Source: Nocardia niigatensis NBRC 100131 (lineage in GTDB: Bacteria > Actinomycetota > Actinomycetes > Mycobacteriales > Mycobacteriaceae). From it: 64,000 bases of DNA. This document shows positions 8,127-16,403 of this stretch, one piece after another (position 1 is the stretch's first letter; each line of letters opens with the position of its first letter). The notes under the pieces were generated by a model. The model ran no database searches, was not told the origin of the DNA, and saw only the letters and a program-made list of their open reading frames with translations. A program made the translations under genes and the position numbers. The stretch is from positions 62,001 to 126,000 of the forward strand of contig NZ_BAGC01000048.1 of the NCBI RefSeq assembly GCF_000308655.1, read 5' to 3'.

Positions 8127-9674
8127 GTGACCACCGAATCGAAGAACACGGGCTCGGGGCCCGAGCGGGATGCGGCTTCCGATTCGGCGGCCAATCGGGG
8201 GAACCTGAGGCCGTCGGACGCACCGGTGCTGGGGCCACGGCCGGTCATGCGGCCGCATGTGGACAAACACACCGCGCGCGCCTTCCGCCGCCCGGACGGT
8301 CAGCGCGGCTCGTTCGCCGCCCGCGCGGCGAGTGCCGCGGCGGCCGCGGCGCCGGCGGATACCGAGATTCGGAATCGCCCGCCGGACGCGGTGCTGGCGG
8401 AGGCGTTCGGTCGCCCGGAGGGTTCGACCGACCTGTTGCAGCGGGACCCGGAGGCCACGACAGAGGCGACCGCCCCGGCCGCGCCCGCCGATCCGTGGCG
8501 CGACCCGAATTCGGCTGCGCGCCTGGGCACTCCGGCCGTGGCCCAGGCGCAGCCGCGGCCGTTGACGCCCGGTTCCAAGCTGGGTGCGCGGGAGGTGCTG
8601 TTCGGTGGCCGGGTGGCCTGGCAGGCGCTGGCGCTGCTCGCGGTCGTCGCCGCGTTCATCGGGTTGCTCGGCGGGTTCGTCGGGGCGTTCACCGGCTCGT
8701 CGGCCTCCGCGCTGACCTCGCGCAAGGTGGCGCTGCAGTCCGCGCCGGCCGGCAGCGAATCGCACAATCAGATCACCAAGGTAGTCAATGCCGTCATGCC
8801 CGCGGTGGTCACCGTGCGCGCGTGGCTGGGCGACACCGGGTCCACGGGATCGGGCGTGGTGATCGACGGGGCCGGCTACATCGTCACCAACAACCACGTG
8901 ATCTCGCTGGCCGCCAATGACAAGTCGGGCAAGGCCAAGCTGGATGTGGTGTTCTCGGACGGCTCGCGGGTGCCGACCCAGATCGTGGGCCGCGACACCA
9001 AGTCGGACCTGGCGGTGCTCAAGGTCGACGTGAAGAACCTGGCGGTGATCCAGCTCGGCAATTCCAGCGACGTGCAGGTCGGTGACGACGTGCTGGCGCT
9101 GGGTTCGCCACTGGGACTCGAGAAGACGGTCACCTCCGGCATCGTGTCGGCGCTGCACCGGCCGGTGAAGGTGGGCGGTGAGGGCACCGACACCGACGCC
9201 ACCCTGGACGCCGTGCAGACCGACGCGGCCATCAACCACGGCAACTCCGGCGGTGCGCTGGTGGACATGCAGGGCCGGCTGATCGGCATCAACTCGGCGA
9301 TCAAGTCCGAGAGCGGCGGTTCGGTGGGCCTGGGTTTCGCGATCCCGGTGGATCAGGTCAAGCGCATCTCGCAGGCGCTGATCCGGGACGGCTCGGTGCA
9401 CCACCCGCGGCTGGGCGTGAGCGCCAAGACCAAGATCGTCGCCAATGACGTGATGAGCGGTGCGGCGGTGGCCGATGTGCAGGCCGGGAGCCCGGCGGCC
9501 AAGGCGGGCATCGTCGAGGGCGACGTGATCGTGAAGGTCGGCGACCGGGATGTGTCGGGTCCGGAGGAACTGACCGTTGCGGTGCAGCAGCACGAGATCG
9601 GCCAGACCGTGACGGTGCGCCTGATTCGTGACGGCCGTGAAGTCGACGTCCCGGTCACCTTGGAATCCGACTGA
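8127..9674 (+). CDS. htrA: membrane-anchored HtrA/DegP-type serine protease
   Basis: 515 residues, GTG start 10 bp after rseA. A long Pro/Arg/Ala-rich cytoplasmic segment (1-160) leads to one transmembrane helix (about 164-188), then a trypsin-like domain with His257 (TNNHV), Asp294 (SDLAVLKV) and Ser374 (HGNSGGALVD), and a C-terminal PDZ domain (about 415-510, DVQAGSPAAKAGIVEGDVIV). The catalytic domain faces outside and acts on misfolded envelope proteins. Co-location with sigE/rseA matches Rv1221-Rv1223, where the protease acts in the same stress response. Confidence 0.93.
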   Translation: MTTESKNTGSGPERDAASDSAANRGNLRPSDAPVLGPRPVMRPHVDKHTARAFRRPDGQRGSFAARAASAAAAAAPADTEIRNRPPDAVLAEAFGRPEGSTDLLQRDPEATTEATAPAAPADPWRDPNSAARLGTPAVAQAQPRPLTPGSKLGAREVLFGGRVAWQALALLAVVAAFIGLLGGFVGAFTGSSASALTSRKVALQSAPAGSESHNQITKVVNAVMPAVVTVRAWLGDTGSTGSGVVIDGAGYIVTNNHVISLAANDKSGKAKLDVVFSDGSRVPTQIVGRDTKSDLAVLKVDVKNLAVIQLGNSSDVQVGDDVLALGSPLGLEKTVTSGIVSALHRPVKVGGEGTDTDATLDAVQTDAAINHGNSGGALVDMQGRLIGINSAIKSESGGSVGLGFAIPVDQVKRISQALIRDGSVHHPRLGVSAKTKIVANDVMSGAAVADVQAGSPAAKAGIVEGDVIVKVGDRDVSGPEELTVAVQQHEIGQTVTVRLIRDGREVDVPVTLESD

Positions 9675-9696
9675 CGGTAAGCAACATGAACATGAA

Positions 9697-9813
9697 GTTC
9701 GCGGCCCGTCTCGATTCTGGACTGAGCGGAGCGGAGGAGCGCAGCGGGGGAGCGGAGGGAGGGAAGAATCGAGACCTCGGGGGCCGCGAACCGCCCGTAG
9801 CGAAGCGAAGGGC
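9697..9813. repeat. dispersed long-hairpin repeat, family 1 copy A
   Basis: Arms GTTCGCGGCC-CGTCTCGATTCT (9697-9718) and AGAATCGAGAC through GGCCGCGAAC (9765-9791) enclose a purine-rich loop beginning GGACTGAGCGGAGCGG, followed by a tail CGCCCGTAGCGAAGCGAAGG. It fills the gap between htrA and tatB. Related copies lie at 16281, 29847 and 41691. It may act as a processing or attenuation hairpin between co-directional genes. Confidence 0.8.
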
Positions 9814-9825
9814 AAAATAGACACC

Positions 9826-10263
9826 GTGTTCAGCAATATCGGCTGGGGCGAGATGCTCATCCTGCTCGTCGCCGCACTTGTGATTCTGGGCCCGGAGCGA
9901 CTGCCCGGCGCCGTTCGCTGGACCGCGCACGCCCTGAAGCAGGCCCGCGATTACGCCACCGGCGCAACTCAGCAATTGCGCAATGAGCTCGGTCCGGAAT
10001 TCGACGAGATCCGGAAACCATTGGAGCAGTTGAACGAACTGCGCAGTATGAATCCTCGGTCGATGGTCACCAAACACCTGCTCGACGGGGACGATTCGAT
10101 CCTGAACAGCTTCAATGACCTGACCAGTTTCGACAAGCCGGTCAGCTCCCCGAACAGCGGAAACGGTTCCACCAATAGCGGATCCGGCCCGATTTCGATG
10201 CCGAAGGAACAAAAACCGCTGGAGCGCAACGAACGTCCGCCGGTGGACCCGGACGCCACCTGA
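9826..10263 (+). CDS. tatB: Sec-independent protein translocase subunit TatB
   Basis: 145 residues, GTG start at 9826. The N-terminus is the TatA/B signature: a short periplasm-side segment, one transmembrane helix (MLILLVAALVILGPERLP) and an amphipathic helix (AVRWTAHALKQARDYATGAT), then a long hydrophilic tail rich in Asn, Ser and Pro. The Glu-Arg-Leu-Pro hinge favours TatB over TatA. It receives twin-arginine precursors together with TatC; candidates in this window are the cholesterol oxidase and the DUF1906 protein. It follows htrA as in M. tuberculosis Rv1223-Rv1224, separated by a repeat element. Confidence 0.9.
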   Translation: MFSNIGWGEMLILLVAALVILGPERLPGAVRWTAHALKQARDYATGATQQLRNELGPEFDEIRKPLEQLNELRSMNPRSMVTKHLLDGDDSILNSFNDLTSFDKPVSSPNSGNGSTNSGSGPISMPKEQKPLERNERPPVDPDAT

Positions 10264-10284
10264 GATCAAATATGTCGAGCGGAC

Positions 10285-10316
10285 TTGACGCATGATGCTG
10301 TCCAGCTATCTAGACT
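10285..10316 (+). promoter_or_regulatory. candidate leaderless promoter
   Basis: A -35 element TTGACG (10285-10290) is followed after 16 bp by TATCTA (10307-10312), with an overlapping TAGACT (10311-10316). The ATG of the next gene is at 10323, so transcription would start at or next to the start codon, and no ribosome site is present. Confidence 0.55.
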
Positions 10317-10322
10317 GCGCAC

Positions 10323-11159
10323 ATGTCGGCCGACGAGGTGGCCCGGGTATTCGCGATCGAGGACAAGGTCGAACGCCTGAAAGCCGCCACCGAAGGCGTG
10401 GCAGCCGCGCAGCAGCAGATCAATGAGCTGACTCGCATCCGCCGCGCCGTTATCCGCGAACTGCATGCCGAGGGCTGGACGTTCGCGAGAATAGGTGCGG
10501 CCGCGGGGCTTTCCCGCGCCCGCATCCATCAGGTGAGCACGCAAGGGCCGGTACCCGAAGGTTTGTTCTTCGGGCACGGTCCGCTCACCATCCTGACCCC
10601 GGATGTCCGCAGCACCACGCGCGCCATGGCGCTCGTGGGCGCGCCGGATGCCGCGGCCCCGCACCGGCTCGTCGAGCTGCTGAGGGAACTCGGCTTCACC
10701 GCCACTGTGCAGCGCTTCCTGCCGGGCCGCCCGCTCGACCTCGACCGGGACGGCCTGATCGTGCTCGGCGGGCCCGAATTGTCGCCCAGTCTGCGGTATC
10801 TGGTAGCCGCCGACCCGCGCCTGCGCCGCACGGTGGCGCGCGCCGGGCGGGTGCGCCGGGGCATCGAGGACCGGGCCGCGCGGCGCGTCTACCGCCCGGG
10901 CGGCACCGAGCCCTACGACATCGCCTATCTGGCCCGCCTCCCGCGCCCGGACGGCAAGGGCAGCGTGCTGGTCATCGACGGCCTGCACCCGCCCGCCTCG
11001 CTGGGCGCGATCCGGTTGCTGGCAACCAGACTCGCGACCCTGCACGAGCGCGCGAGCACCCACCCGTTCTCGGCCGTGGTGGGCGTCCGCTACGACCGTT
11101 CCACGGGCGAGCCCATCGAGGCGGACCTGCTCACCCCGATCTACCGGCACGACCGGTGA
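10323..11159 (+). CDS. helix-turn-helix protein of unknown function
   Basis: 278 residues. Residues 1-70 form a sigma-region-4-like or resolvase-like HTH: a helical lead (AAAQQQINELTRIRRAVIRE), then GWTFARIGAAAGLSRARIHQ, which is the DNA-reading unit. Residues 85-278 form an alpha/beta domain with regular strands (GPLTILTPDV, LIVLGGPELSP, GSVLVIDGLH). This could be a sensor or nucleotide-type domain, but no catalytic motif is recognised. The gene stands alone behind a probable leaderless promoter and converges on gpgS. A transcriptional regulator is likely; target and ligand unknown. Confidence 0.65.
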   Translation: MSADEVARVFAIEDKVERLKAATEGVAAAQQQINELTRIRRAVIRELHAEGWTFARIGAAAGLSRARIHQVSTQGPVPEGLFFGHGPLTILTPDVRSTTRAMALVGAPDAAAPHRLVELLRELGFTATVQRFLPGRPLDLDRDGLIVLGGPELSPSLRYLVAADPRLRRTVARAGRVRRGIEDRAARRVYRPGGTEPYDIAYLARLPRPDGKGSVLVIDGLHPPASLGAIRLLATRLATLHERASTHPFSAVVGVRYDRSTGEPIEADLLTPIYRHDR

Positions 11160-11166
11160 AATCACC

Positions 11167-12090
11167 TCAGGCGGCGGCCTCTTCGGGGCGCAGCGTGTTC
11201 ATGGGCGGGCGGTCGGCCAGCGACACCTCGGTCGCGTGCGCGATGAATTCGCCTGCGACCATGGGGAACTGGGTCAGCGCCGCGCCGGAGTCCTGAATTC
11301 CGCTGCGGCCCAGGACCGTGCCCAGGATCTGGCGGCTCATGACGCCCAGGTCGGCCAGCGGGCGGTTGCGGTGCTGGCGGACACCGAGATTGACCTGCCC
11401 GATGCTGGACAGGCCCAGCAGGTCGTAGGTGTCGAGCAGCAGGCCGATCTCGACGCCGTAGCCGGGCGCGAACGGCACCGAGGCGAGCAGCTCGCGGGTG
11501 CCGGCGTACTCGCCGCCCAAGGGCTGCAGCACATTCGACAGTTCCGGGCGCAGCGCGGCCAGCAGCGGGCGGGCCACCAGTTCGGTGACGCGGCCGCCGC
11601 CGTGGTGGTCCACCGACTCGCCGGTGCGCAGCGGGCGGCGGTAGTACGCCTTGACCAGGTGCATGCCGTCGACGGTGAGCAGCGGGCCCAGCAGCTTCGG
11701 GACGAAGTTCGGGTCCGGGTCGATGAGGTCGGAGTCGACGAAGGCGATGAGGTCGCCGCTGGTGACCGCCAGCGAGCGCCACAGGCATTCGCCCTTGCCG
11801 GGGACGGGGTCGAGTTCGGGGACGGCCTGTTCCCGGGTCACCACGGTCGCTCCGGCGGCCTGTGCGCGGGCGGCGGTGGCGTCGGTGGACCCGGAGTCCA
11901 GGACGACGAGTTCGTCCACCAGCGTGCCGAGCAGGGGCCGGATGCTGGCCACCACGGCGGCCACGGTGGCTTCCTCGTTGAGGGCGGGCAGCACCACCGA
12001 GACGGTGCGGTCACCCTTCGCGGCGATGAGTTCAGGGACCGTCCAGTCCGGGCGGTCGAAGGTGTTGGTGTTCACCCAGTCTGTTTTCAT
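11167..12090 (-). CDS. gpgS: glucosyl-3-phosphoglycerate synthase
   Basis: 307 residues from the ATG at 12090, which overlaps the folP2 stop by 4 bp. GT-A fold glycosyltransferase (family GT81): nucleotide-binding start VSVVLPALNEEATVAAVV, then ELVVLDSGSTDATA, the metal-binding DSD in FVDSDLIDPD, and the acceptor segment LQPLGGEYAGTRELL. It transfers glucose from UDP-glucose to 3-phosphoglycerate, the first step of methylglucose lipopolysaccharide synthesis, in the cytosol. Order folP2-gpgS beside fadD6 is as in Rv1206-Rv1208. Confidence 0.92.
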   Translation of the reverse strand: MKTDWVNTNTFDRPDWTVPELIAAKGDRTVSVVLPALNEEATVAAVVASIRPLLGTLVDELVVLDSGSTDATAARAQAAGATVVTREQAVPELDPVPGKGECLWRSLAVTSGDLIAFVDSDLIDPDPNFVPKLLGPLLTVDGMHLVKAYYRRPLRTGESVDHHGGGRVTELVARPLLAALRPELSNVLQPLGGEYAGTRELLASVPFAPGYGVEIGLLLDTYDLLGLSSIGQVNLGVRQHRNRPLADLGVMSRQILGTVLGRSGIQDSGAALTQFPMVAGEFIAHATEVSLADRPPMNTLRPEEAAA

Positions 12091-12959
12091 GCGAGACCTC
12101 GCAGCGTACGGGCGGGTGGGCGGTGACCCTGGATGGCGGCGATCATGTCCACCACCCGGCGGGTGTGAGCCACCTCGTGCACTCGAAAGACGCGAGCACC
12201 CGCTGCGGCCGACCAAGCAGTCGCTGCCAATGTGCCCTCCAATCGTTCGGACAGCTCGACACCAAGAGTCTCTCCGATGAAATCCTTATTGCTCAGCGCC
12301 ATCAAGACGGGCCATCCGGTTTTCACAAGAACGTCTATCGCACGCAACAATTCGAGCCCGTGATAGGTGTTTTTGCCGAAATCATGGGTCGGATCGATCA
12401 AAATCGAGTCCTTGGCCACCCCTGCCGCCGCAGCATTTTCGGCCGCGGCCACCACCGTCTCGGTGACCTGGGTCACCACATCCGCGTACCGGACCCGGTG
12501 CGGACGGGTCCGCGGAATGGCGCCCCCGGTATGTGAGCACACGATTCCCGCGCCCAGTTCGGCCGCGACGCCGACCAGATCCGGGTCCGCCCCCGCCCAG
12601 GTGTCGTTGATCAGATCCGCGCCCTCGGCGACCGCGGCCCGGGCCACGCCGGCACGCCAGGTGTCCACACTGATGAGCAGCTCCGGGTAGCGCTCGCGAA
12701 TGGCCGCCACGAACGGCACCACCCGGCGGGCTTCCTCGGCGGCGTCCACCTCGGAGCCGGGCCCGGCCTTCACCCCGCCGATGTCGACCAGGTCCGCACC
12801 CTCGGCGACGGCCTTGTCGACGGCCCGCATGGCGGCCTCGTCGGTGAACGTCGCGCCCTGGTCATAGAAGGAGTCCGGCGTCCGGTTCACGATCGCCATG
12901 ACAAGCGCCCGATCCGTCGCCACCGGCTTCCCGCACAATGTCGGCAACGGCGCACACAT
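12087..12959 (-). CDS. folP2: dihydropteroate synthase-like protein FolP2
   Basis: 290 residues. TIM-barrel motifs of the DHPS family: MAIVNRTPDSFYDQG (pterin/phosphate loop), DLVDIGGVKAGPG, ISVDTWR, LINDTWAG, ILIDPTHDFGKN and RVFRVHEV. The pABA/pterin residues depart from catalytic DHPS (GGVKAGPG in place of the usual GGESTRPG), as in M. tuberculosis Rv1207, whose homologue lacks dihydropteroate synthase activity. It therefore may not make folate; the coupling to gpgS by a 4-bp overlap suggests a role near glucosylglycerate or methylglucose lipopolysaccharide metabolism. True function undetermined. Confidence 0.85.
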   Translation of the reverse strand: MCAPLPTLCGKPVATDRALVMAIVNRTPDSFYDQGATFTDEAAMRAVDKAVAEGADLVDIGGVKAGPGSEVDAAEEARRVVPFVAAIRERYPELLISVDTWRAGVARAAVAEGADLINDTWAGADPDLVGVAAELGAGIVCSHTGGAIPRTRPHRVRYADVVTQVTETVVAAAENAAAAGVAKDSILIDPTHDFGKNTYHGLELLRAIDVLVKTGWPVLMALSNKDFIGETLGVELSERLEGTLAATAWSAAAGARVFRVHEVAHTRRVVDMIAAIQGHRPPARTLRGLA

Positions 12960-13033
12960 GCCCCCGACTGTACCGAGGGCCGTGACGCCACTGCTGGGCA
13001 GCCGACCGGAATCGGGCCCCGACCGGCTGCTGT

Positions 13034-14803
13034 TCAGTTGCCGGGCGCGCGGCCCGCGGCGACGTCGGCAGCATATTCGGGGTACGCGGGAACGTAGCCC
13101 TCGGTACGCCCGGCGAGGACGTAGAGGACGGTCTCACCGTCGGGGGTATAGCCCTGCTTGCGAAGTTCGACCTTCCGGTTCTTGAAGGTGGAGGTCTGCT
13201 CCAGCTGCGGCACCACGCGGATGAACAGCGGCACGGCGTAGGTCGGCAGCCGGTCGTAGAGCACCTTGGCGGCGACCTTGCCGTCGAAGTGCCCGCCCTC
13301 GTGCAGCGTCACCGCGGCCATGCCGGCCTTGCCGTCGGTGCCGGGGATGTCGACGCCGAAAACGACTGCCTGCGTGACCGAGTCGATGCCGTCGAAGGCG
13401 CCCTCGACCTCGGTGGTGGCCACGTTCTCGCCCTTCCAGCGGAAGGTGTCGCCGAGCCGGTCCACGAACGCGATATGACTCCAGCGCTGATCGCGCACCA
13501 GGTCGCCGGTGTCGAACCAGCAGTCGCCCGCCTCGAAACCGTCACGCACCAGCTTGGATTCGGTGGCCGAGGCGTCGGTGTAGCCGTCGAAGGGCGAGCG
13601 GTCGGTGACCTTGGCGAGCAGCAGGCCGACCCCGCCCGCGGGCACCCGGCGCAGGCGGCCGTCCGGGTGGCGCAGCGCCTTGCCAGTGGCGTCGTCGTAT
13701 TCGACGACCGCGAAGGGCAACGGCGTGAAACCGGCGGTCCGGGCCACGGAGAAGGCGTTGATGAAGGCGATGTTTCCCTCACTGGCGCCGTAGAACTCGA
13801 CGATCCGCTTGATGCCGAAGCGCCGCTGGAATTCGTCCCAGATCTCGGGGCGCAGGCCGTTGCCGACGCAGAGCCGGACGGTGTGCGCGCGGTCGGCGGG
13901 CTTGGCGGGCTGGTTGAGCAGGTAGCGGCACAGCTCTCCGATGTAGATGAAGGCGGTGGCCTGGTTGGCGATGGCCTCGTCCCAGAAGCGGCCGGCCGAG
14001 AACTTGCGGCCCAATGCGAAGGTCGCGCCGCCCGCGATGACCGAGGACAGGGCCACCGTCAGCGCGTTGTTGTGGTACAGCGGCAGGCAGCAGTAGAGGG
14101 TGTCGCCGCCGTCGAGCCGGACGCCGAGCCCGCCGATGCCGGCCATGGATTTGGTCCAGCGCAGGTGGGTCATGATGCTGGCCTTGGGCAGGCCGGTGGT
14201 GCCGGAGGTGAAGATCAGGAAGGCGCGCTCCTTCGCCGTGATCTGTTCGGTCACACTGGGATTCGAGGCGTCGGCGGTGCGGGCCTCGGTGGCCAGCTGC
14301 TCGGACCAGAGCAGCGCGGGCCGGGCCTCGGCGAGGGTGTCGAGGGCGTCGGCGCATTCCTCGCCGATCACGTCGAGCACCGAGTTCAGCAGCCCGAAGC
14401 TGTGCTGCAGCACCACATCTCGCTGATTGTGGTTGAGCAGGCCGGCGGTGGCGCCGAGCTTCACGGTGGCGAGCACGGTGAACAGCGCTTCGGCGCGGTT
14501 GGCCATCAGGATGCCGACCACGTCGCCGCGGTCGACGCCGTGCGCGGCGAGGACCTTGGCGTACCGGTTGACCTCGGCGTTGGTCTCGCCCCAGGTGTAC
14601 ACGCGCCCTTCGAATTTCAGGAAGGGCCGGTCAGGATGCCGGGCCGCGCCGCGCTGGAAGAACAGCCCGATGGATGCCCTGTCACCGGATTTCACCAGCA
14701 TGTGCCCGATATTGCGGAGCATACCGGGGGCCTGCATCGCCATGCCGGGCAGACTGCGGGCCAGATCGATCAGGCTCACGGTCGAACGGGCATCCGTAGT
14801 CAC
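13034..14803 (-). CDS. fadD6: long-chain fatty acyl-CoA synthetase FadD6
   Basis: 589-residue ANL-superfamily ligase. The ATP/AMP signature is FLIFTSGTTGLPKASIMTH; adenylation motifs follow (VEFYGASEGNIAF, CWFDTGDLVRDQ, FVDRLGDTFRWKGENVATTE). The FATP-like pattern, including the very long N-terminus and the ENVATTEVE segment, matches Rv1206, a fatty-acid transport/CoA ligase. Product: long-chain acyl-CoA for degradation or lipid assembly, probably at the inner membrane face. It lies between folP2 and the LOG genes, all on the minus strand, with gaps that permit co-transcription. Confidence 0.9.
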   Translation of the reverse strand: MTTDARSTVSLIDLARSLPGMAMQAPGMLRNIGHMLVKSGDRASIGLFFQRGAARHPDRPFLKFEGRVYTWGETNAEVNRYAKVLAAHGVDRGDVVGILMANRAEALFTVLATVKLGATAGLLNHNQRDVVLQHSFGLLNSVLDVIGEECADALDTLAEARPALLWSEQLATEARTADASNPSVTEQITAKERAFLIFTSGTTGLPKASIMTHLRWTKSMAGIGGLGVRLDGGDTLYCCLPLYHNNALTVALSSVIAGGATFALGRKFSAGRFWDEAIANQATAFIYIGELCRYLLNQPAKPADRAHTVRLCVGNGLRPEIWDEFQRRFGIKRIVEFYGASEGNIAFINAFSVARTAGFTPLPFAVVEYDDATGKALRHPDGRLRRVPAGGVGLLLAKVTDRSPFDGYTDASATESKLVRDGFEAGDCWFDTGDLVRDQRWSHIAFVDRLGDTFRWKGENVATTEVEGAFDGIDSVTQAVVFGVDIPGTDGKAGMAAVTLHEGGHFDGKVAAKVLYDRLPTYAVPLFIRVVPQLEQTSTFKNRKVELRKQGYTPDGETVLYVLAGRTEGYVPAYPEYAADVAAGRAPGN

Positions 14804-14913
14804 TTCGCTGTGCTCCTCACCCGGGCGCGGTCACGCCCTGAGCCCAGCCTTACCGATTCGCCCGATCTTGTCGAGTGGAACCAGACGGTTTCGATATCGG
14901 ATTCACCGGCGGC

Positions 14914-15462
14914 TCAGCGGCTCGGCCGCAGGGCGGCGAAGGCGGCGTCGAAGTCCTTGGTCACCAGCACTCGTTTCAGCGCGTCCCGGCCCGCGTACCC
15001 CCGCAGCCGCAGCTCCTCGATCCAGGTGAACAGGCCCGCGTAGTGGTCCTGCGGATCGAGCACCACCACCGGCTTGGCGTGCACGCCCAGGTAGGCCCCG
15101 GTCCAGGTCTCGAAGAACTCCTCGAGCGTGCCGATGCCGCCGGGCAGGGTGAGGAAGGCGTCGGCACGGTCGTCCATGACCTGCTTGCGTTCGCGCATGG
15201 TATCGGTAACGACCAACTCGTCGGCATCGGTGTCGGCGACCTCGCGGTGCACCAGCTTCTTCGGGATCACCCCGACGGTCCGGGCGCCCGCGGCGCGCGC
15301 GGCCTGCGCGACCGCGCCCATCATCGACACATTGCCGCCGCCGGACACCAATTGCCAACCGCGACGGCCGATCTCGTCGCCCACCCGGGTGGCCAGGTCC
15401 AGCGCCACCGGATCGTCCACACTGGCCGAGCAGTACACACAGACGGCGTAGGCCGTACTCAC
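14914..15462 (-). CDS. LOG/TIGR00730-family phosphoribohydrolase (Rv1205 type)
   Basis: 182 residues. Rossmann-like fold with LVSGGGNVSMMGAVAQAA and the family motif PGGIGTLEEFFE, where PGGxGTxxE carries catalytic residues; MRERKQVM precedes it. LOG enzymes release the cytokinin base from its riboside 5'-monophosphate; the M. tuberculosis homologue Rv1205 makes cytokinins. The GTG start overlaps the stop of the upstream paralogue (GTGA), so the two are translationally coupled. Confidence 0.87.
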   Translation of the reverse strand: MSTAYAVCVYCSASVDDPVALDLATRVGDEIGRRGWQLVSGGGNVSMMGAVAQAARAAGARTVGVIPKKLVHREVADTDADELVVTDTMRERKQVMDDRADAFLTLPGGIGTLEEFFETWTGAYLGVHAKPVVVLDPQDHYAGLFTWIEELRLRGYAGRDALKRVLVTKDFDAAFAALRPSR

Positions 15463-16262
15463 CACTGATCCTCCACGCCCGCCTCGGCCAATTCCTGGCG
15501 CGCCTGCGCAGCCTCCACCACGATACGCACCACCTCGTCCACGCTGTCGGTGACGTGCAGCAGCCCCAGGTCGCCGGGGGCGATCTTGGCCGAGCCGAGC
15601 AGCGAGTCGCGCATCCAATCCATCAGTCCCGACCAGTGTTCGGTGCCGAACAGGATGATCGGGAAGCGGGTGATCTTGCGGGTCTGCACCAGGGTCAGCG
15701 CCTCGAACAGCTCGTCGAGGGTGCCGAACCCGCCGGGCAGGCAGACGAACGCCTGGGCGTACTTCACGAACATGGTCTTGCGCGCGAAGAAGTACCGGAA
15801 GTTGATGCCGAGGTCGACCCACTCGTTGAGGTGCTGTTCGAAGGGCAGCTCGATGCCGAGGCCGATGGAATACCCGCCCGCCTCCGACGCGCCCCGGTTG
15901 GCCGCCTCCATGGTGCCCGGCCCGCCGCCGGTGATGACCGCGAAACCGGCTCGGGCCAAAGCGCTTCCGATGGCCGTGCCGGCCTGGAATTCGGCCGATT
16001 CGGCGGGGGTGCGGGCCGAGCCGAAGACCGCCACCGCGGCCGGCACCTCCGCCAAAGCGCCGAAGCCCTCGACGAATTCGGCCTGGATGCGCAGCACGCG
16101 CCAGGGGTCGGCGTGCACCCATTCGGCCCGGCCGCGCTCGTCGAGCAGATGCTGATCGGTGGTTCCTATCCCCTTCTTGCGATCCCGCCGCAACATGATC
16201 GGCCCGCGGAACCGTGGCGTCTTCGGCGAACGCACACCCTCGTACTCGGCGTCAGGAGACAT
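15459..16262 (-). CDS. second LOG/TIGR00730-family protein, larger type
   Basis: 267 residues from the ATG at 16262. A basic N-terminal extension (about 70 residues, RDRKKGIGTTDQHLLDERG) precedes a Rossmann-like domain with VAVFGSARTP, ITGGGPGTMEAANRGASE and PGGFGTLDELFEALT. This is the longer LOG subgroup, with a predicted nucleotide 5'-monophosphate nucleosidase/phosphoribohydrolase activity. Together with the overlapping downstream gene, two members of one family are made from one message. The upstream gap to dapE is filled by a family 1 repeat. Confidence 0.85.
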   Translation of the reverse strand: MSPDAEYEGVRSPKTPRFRGPIMLRRDRKKGIGTTDQHLLDERGRAEWVHADPWRVLRIQAEFVEGFGALAEVPAAVAVFGSARTPAESAEFQAGTAIGSALARAGFAVITGGGPGTMEAANRGASEAGGYSIGLGIELPFEQHLNEWVDLGINFRYFFARKTMFVKYAQAFVCLPGGFGTLDELFEALTLVQTRKITRFPIILFGTEHWSGLMDWMRDSLLGSAKIAPGDLGLLHVTDSVDEVVRIVVEAAQARQELAEAGVEDQW

Positions 16263-16280
16263 GCAGGCAGTATCCAATTT

Positions 16281-16377
16281 GCCCTCCGCTCCGCTACGGG
16301 CGGGGTTCGCGGCGCTGGAGGTCTCGATTCTTCACTCACTCCGCTCCCCCGCTCCAGAATCGAGACGCGCCGCGAAC
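16281..16377. repeat. dispersed long-hairpin repeat, family 1 copy B
   Basis: Inverted relative to copy A. Tail GCCCTCCGCTCCGCTACGGG, then arms GTTCGCGGC to GTCTCGATTCT (16305-16331) and AGAATCGAGAC to GCGCGAAC region (16356-16377), with a shorter loop than copy A. It lies between dapE and the larger LOG gene. Confidence 0.8.
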
Positions 16378-16403
16378 CTTCGGGGCTTCCAGCTGCTGGT
16401 TCG

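Noticed and set aside
9697..9791. Family 1 repeat as a CRISPR or rRNA-like element
   Set aside because: Single hairpin copies at separate loci, no spacer array or cas genes in the window.
7017..9860. 947-codon open frame antisense to sigE-rseA-htrA
   Set aside because: The frame arises from the GC-rich third positions of the sense genes; its protein is an Arg/His/Gly/Asp-rich shadow with no family motif.
13289..15043. 584-codon open frame antisense to fadD6
   Set aside because: Shadow of the acyl-CoA synthetase gene; composition Gly/Val/Glu/Asp-rich with no recognised domain.
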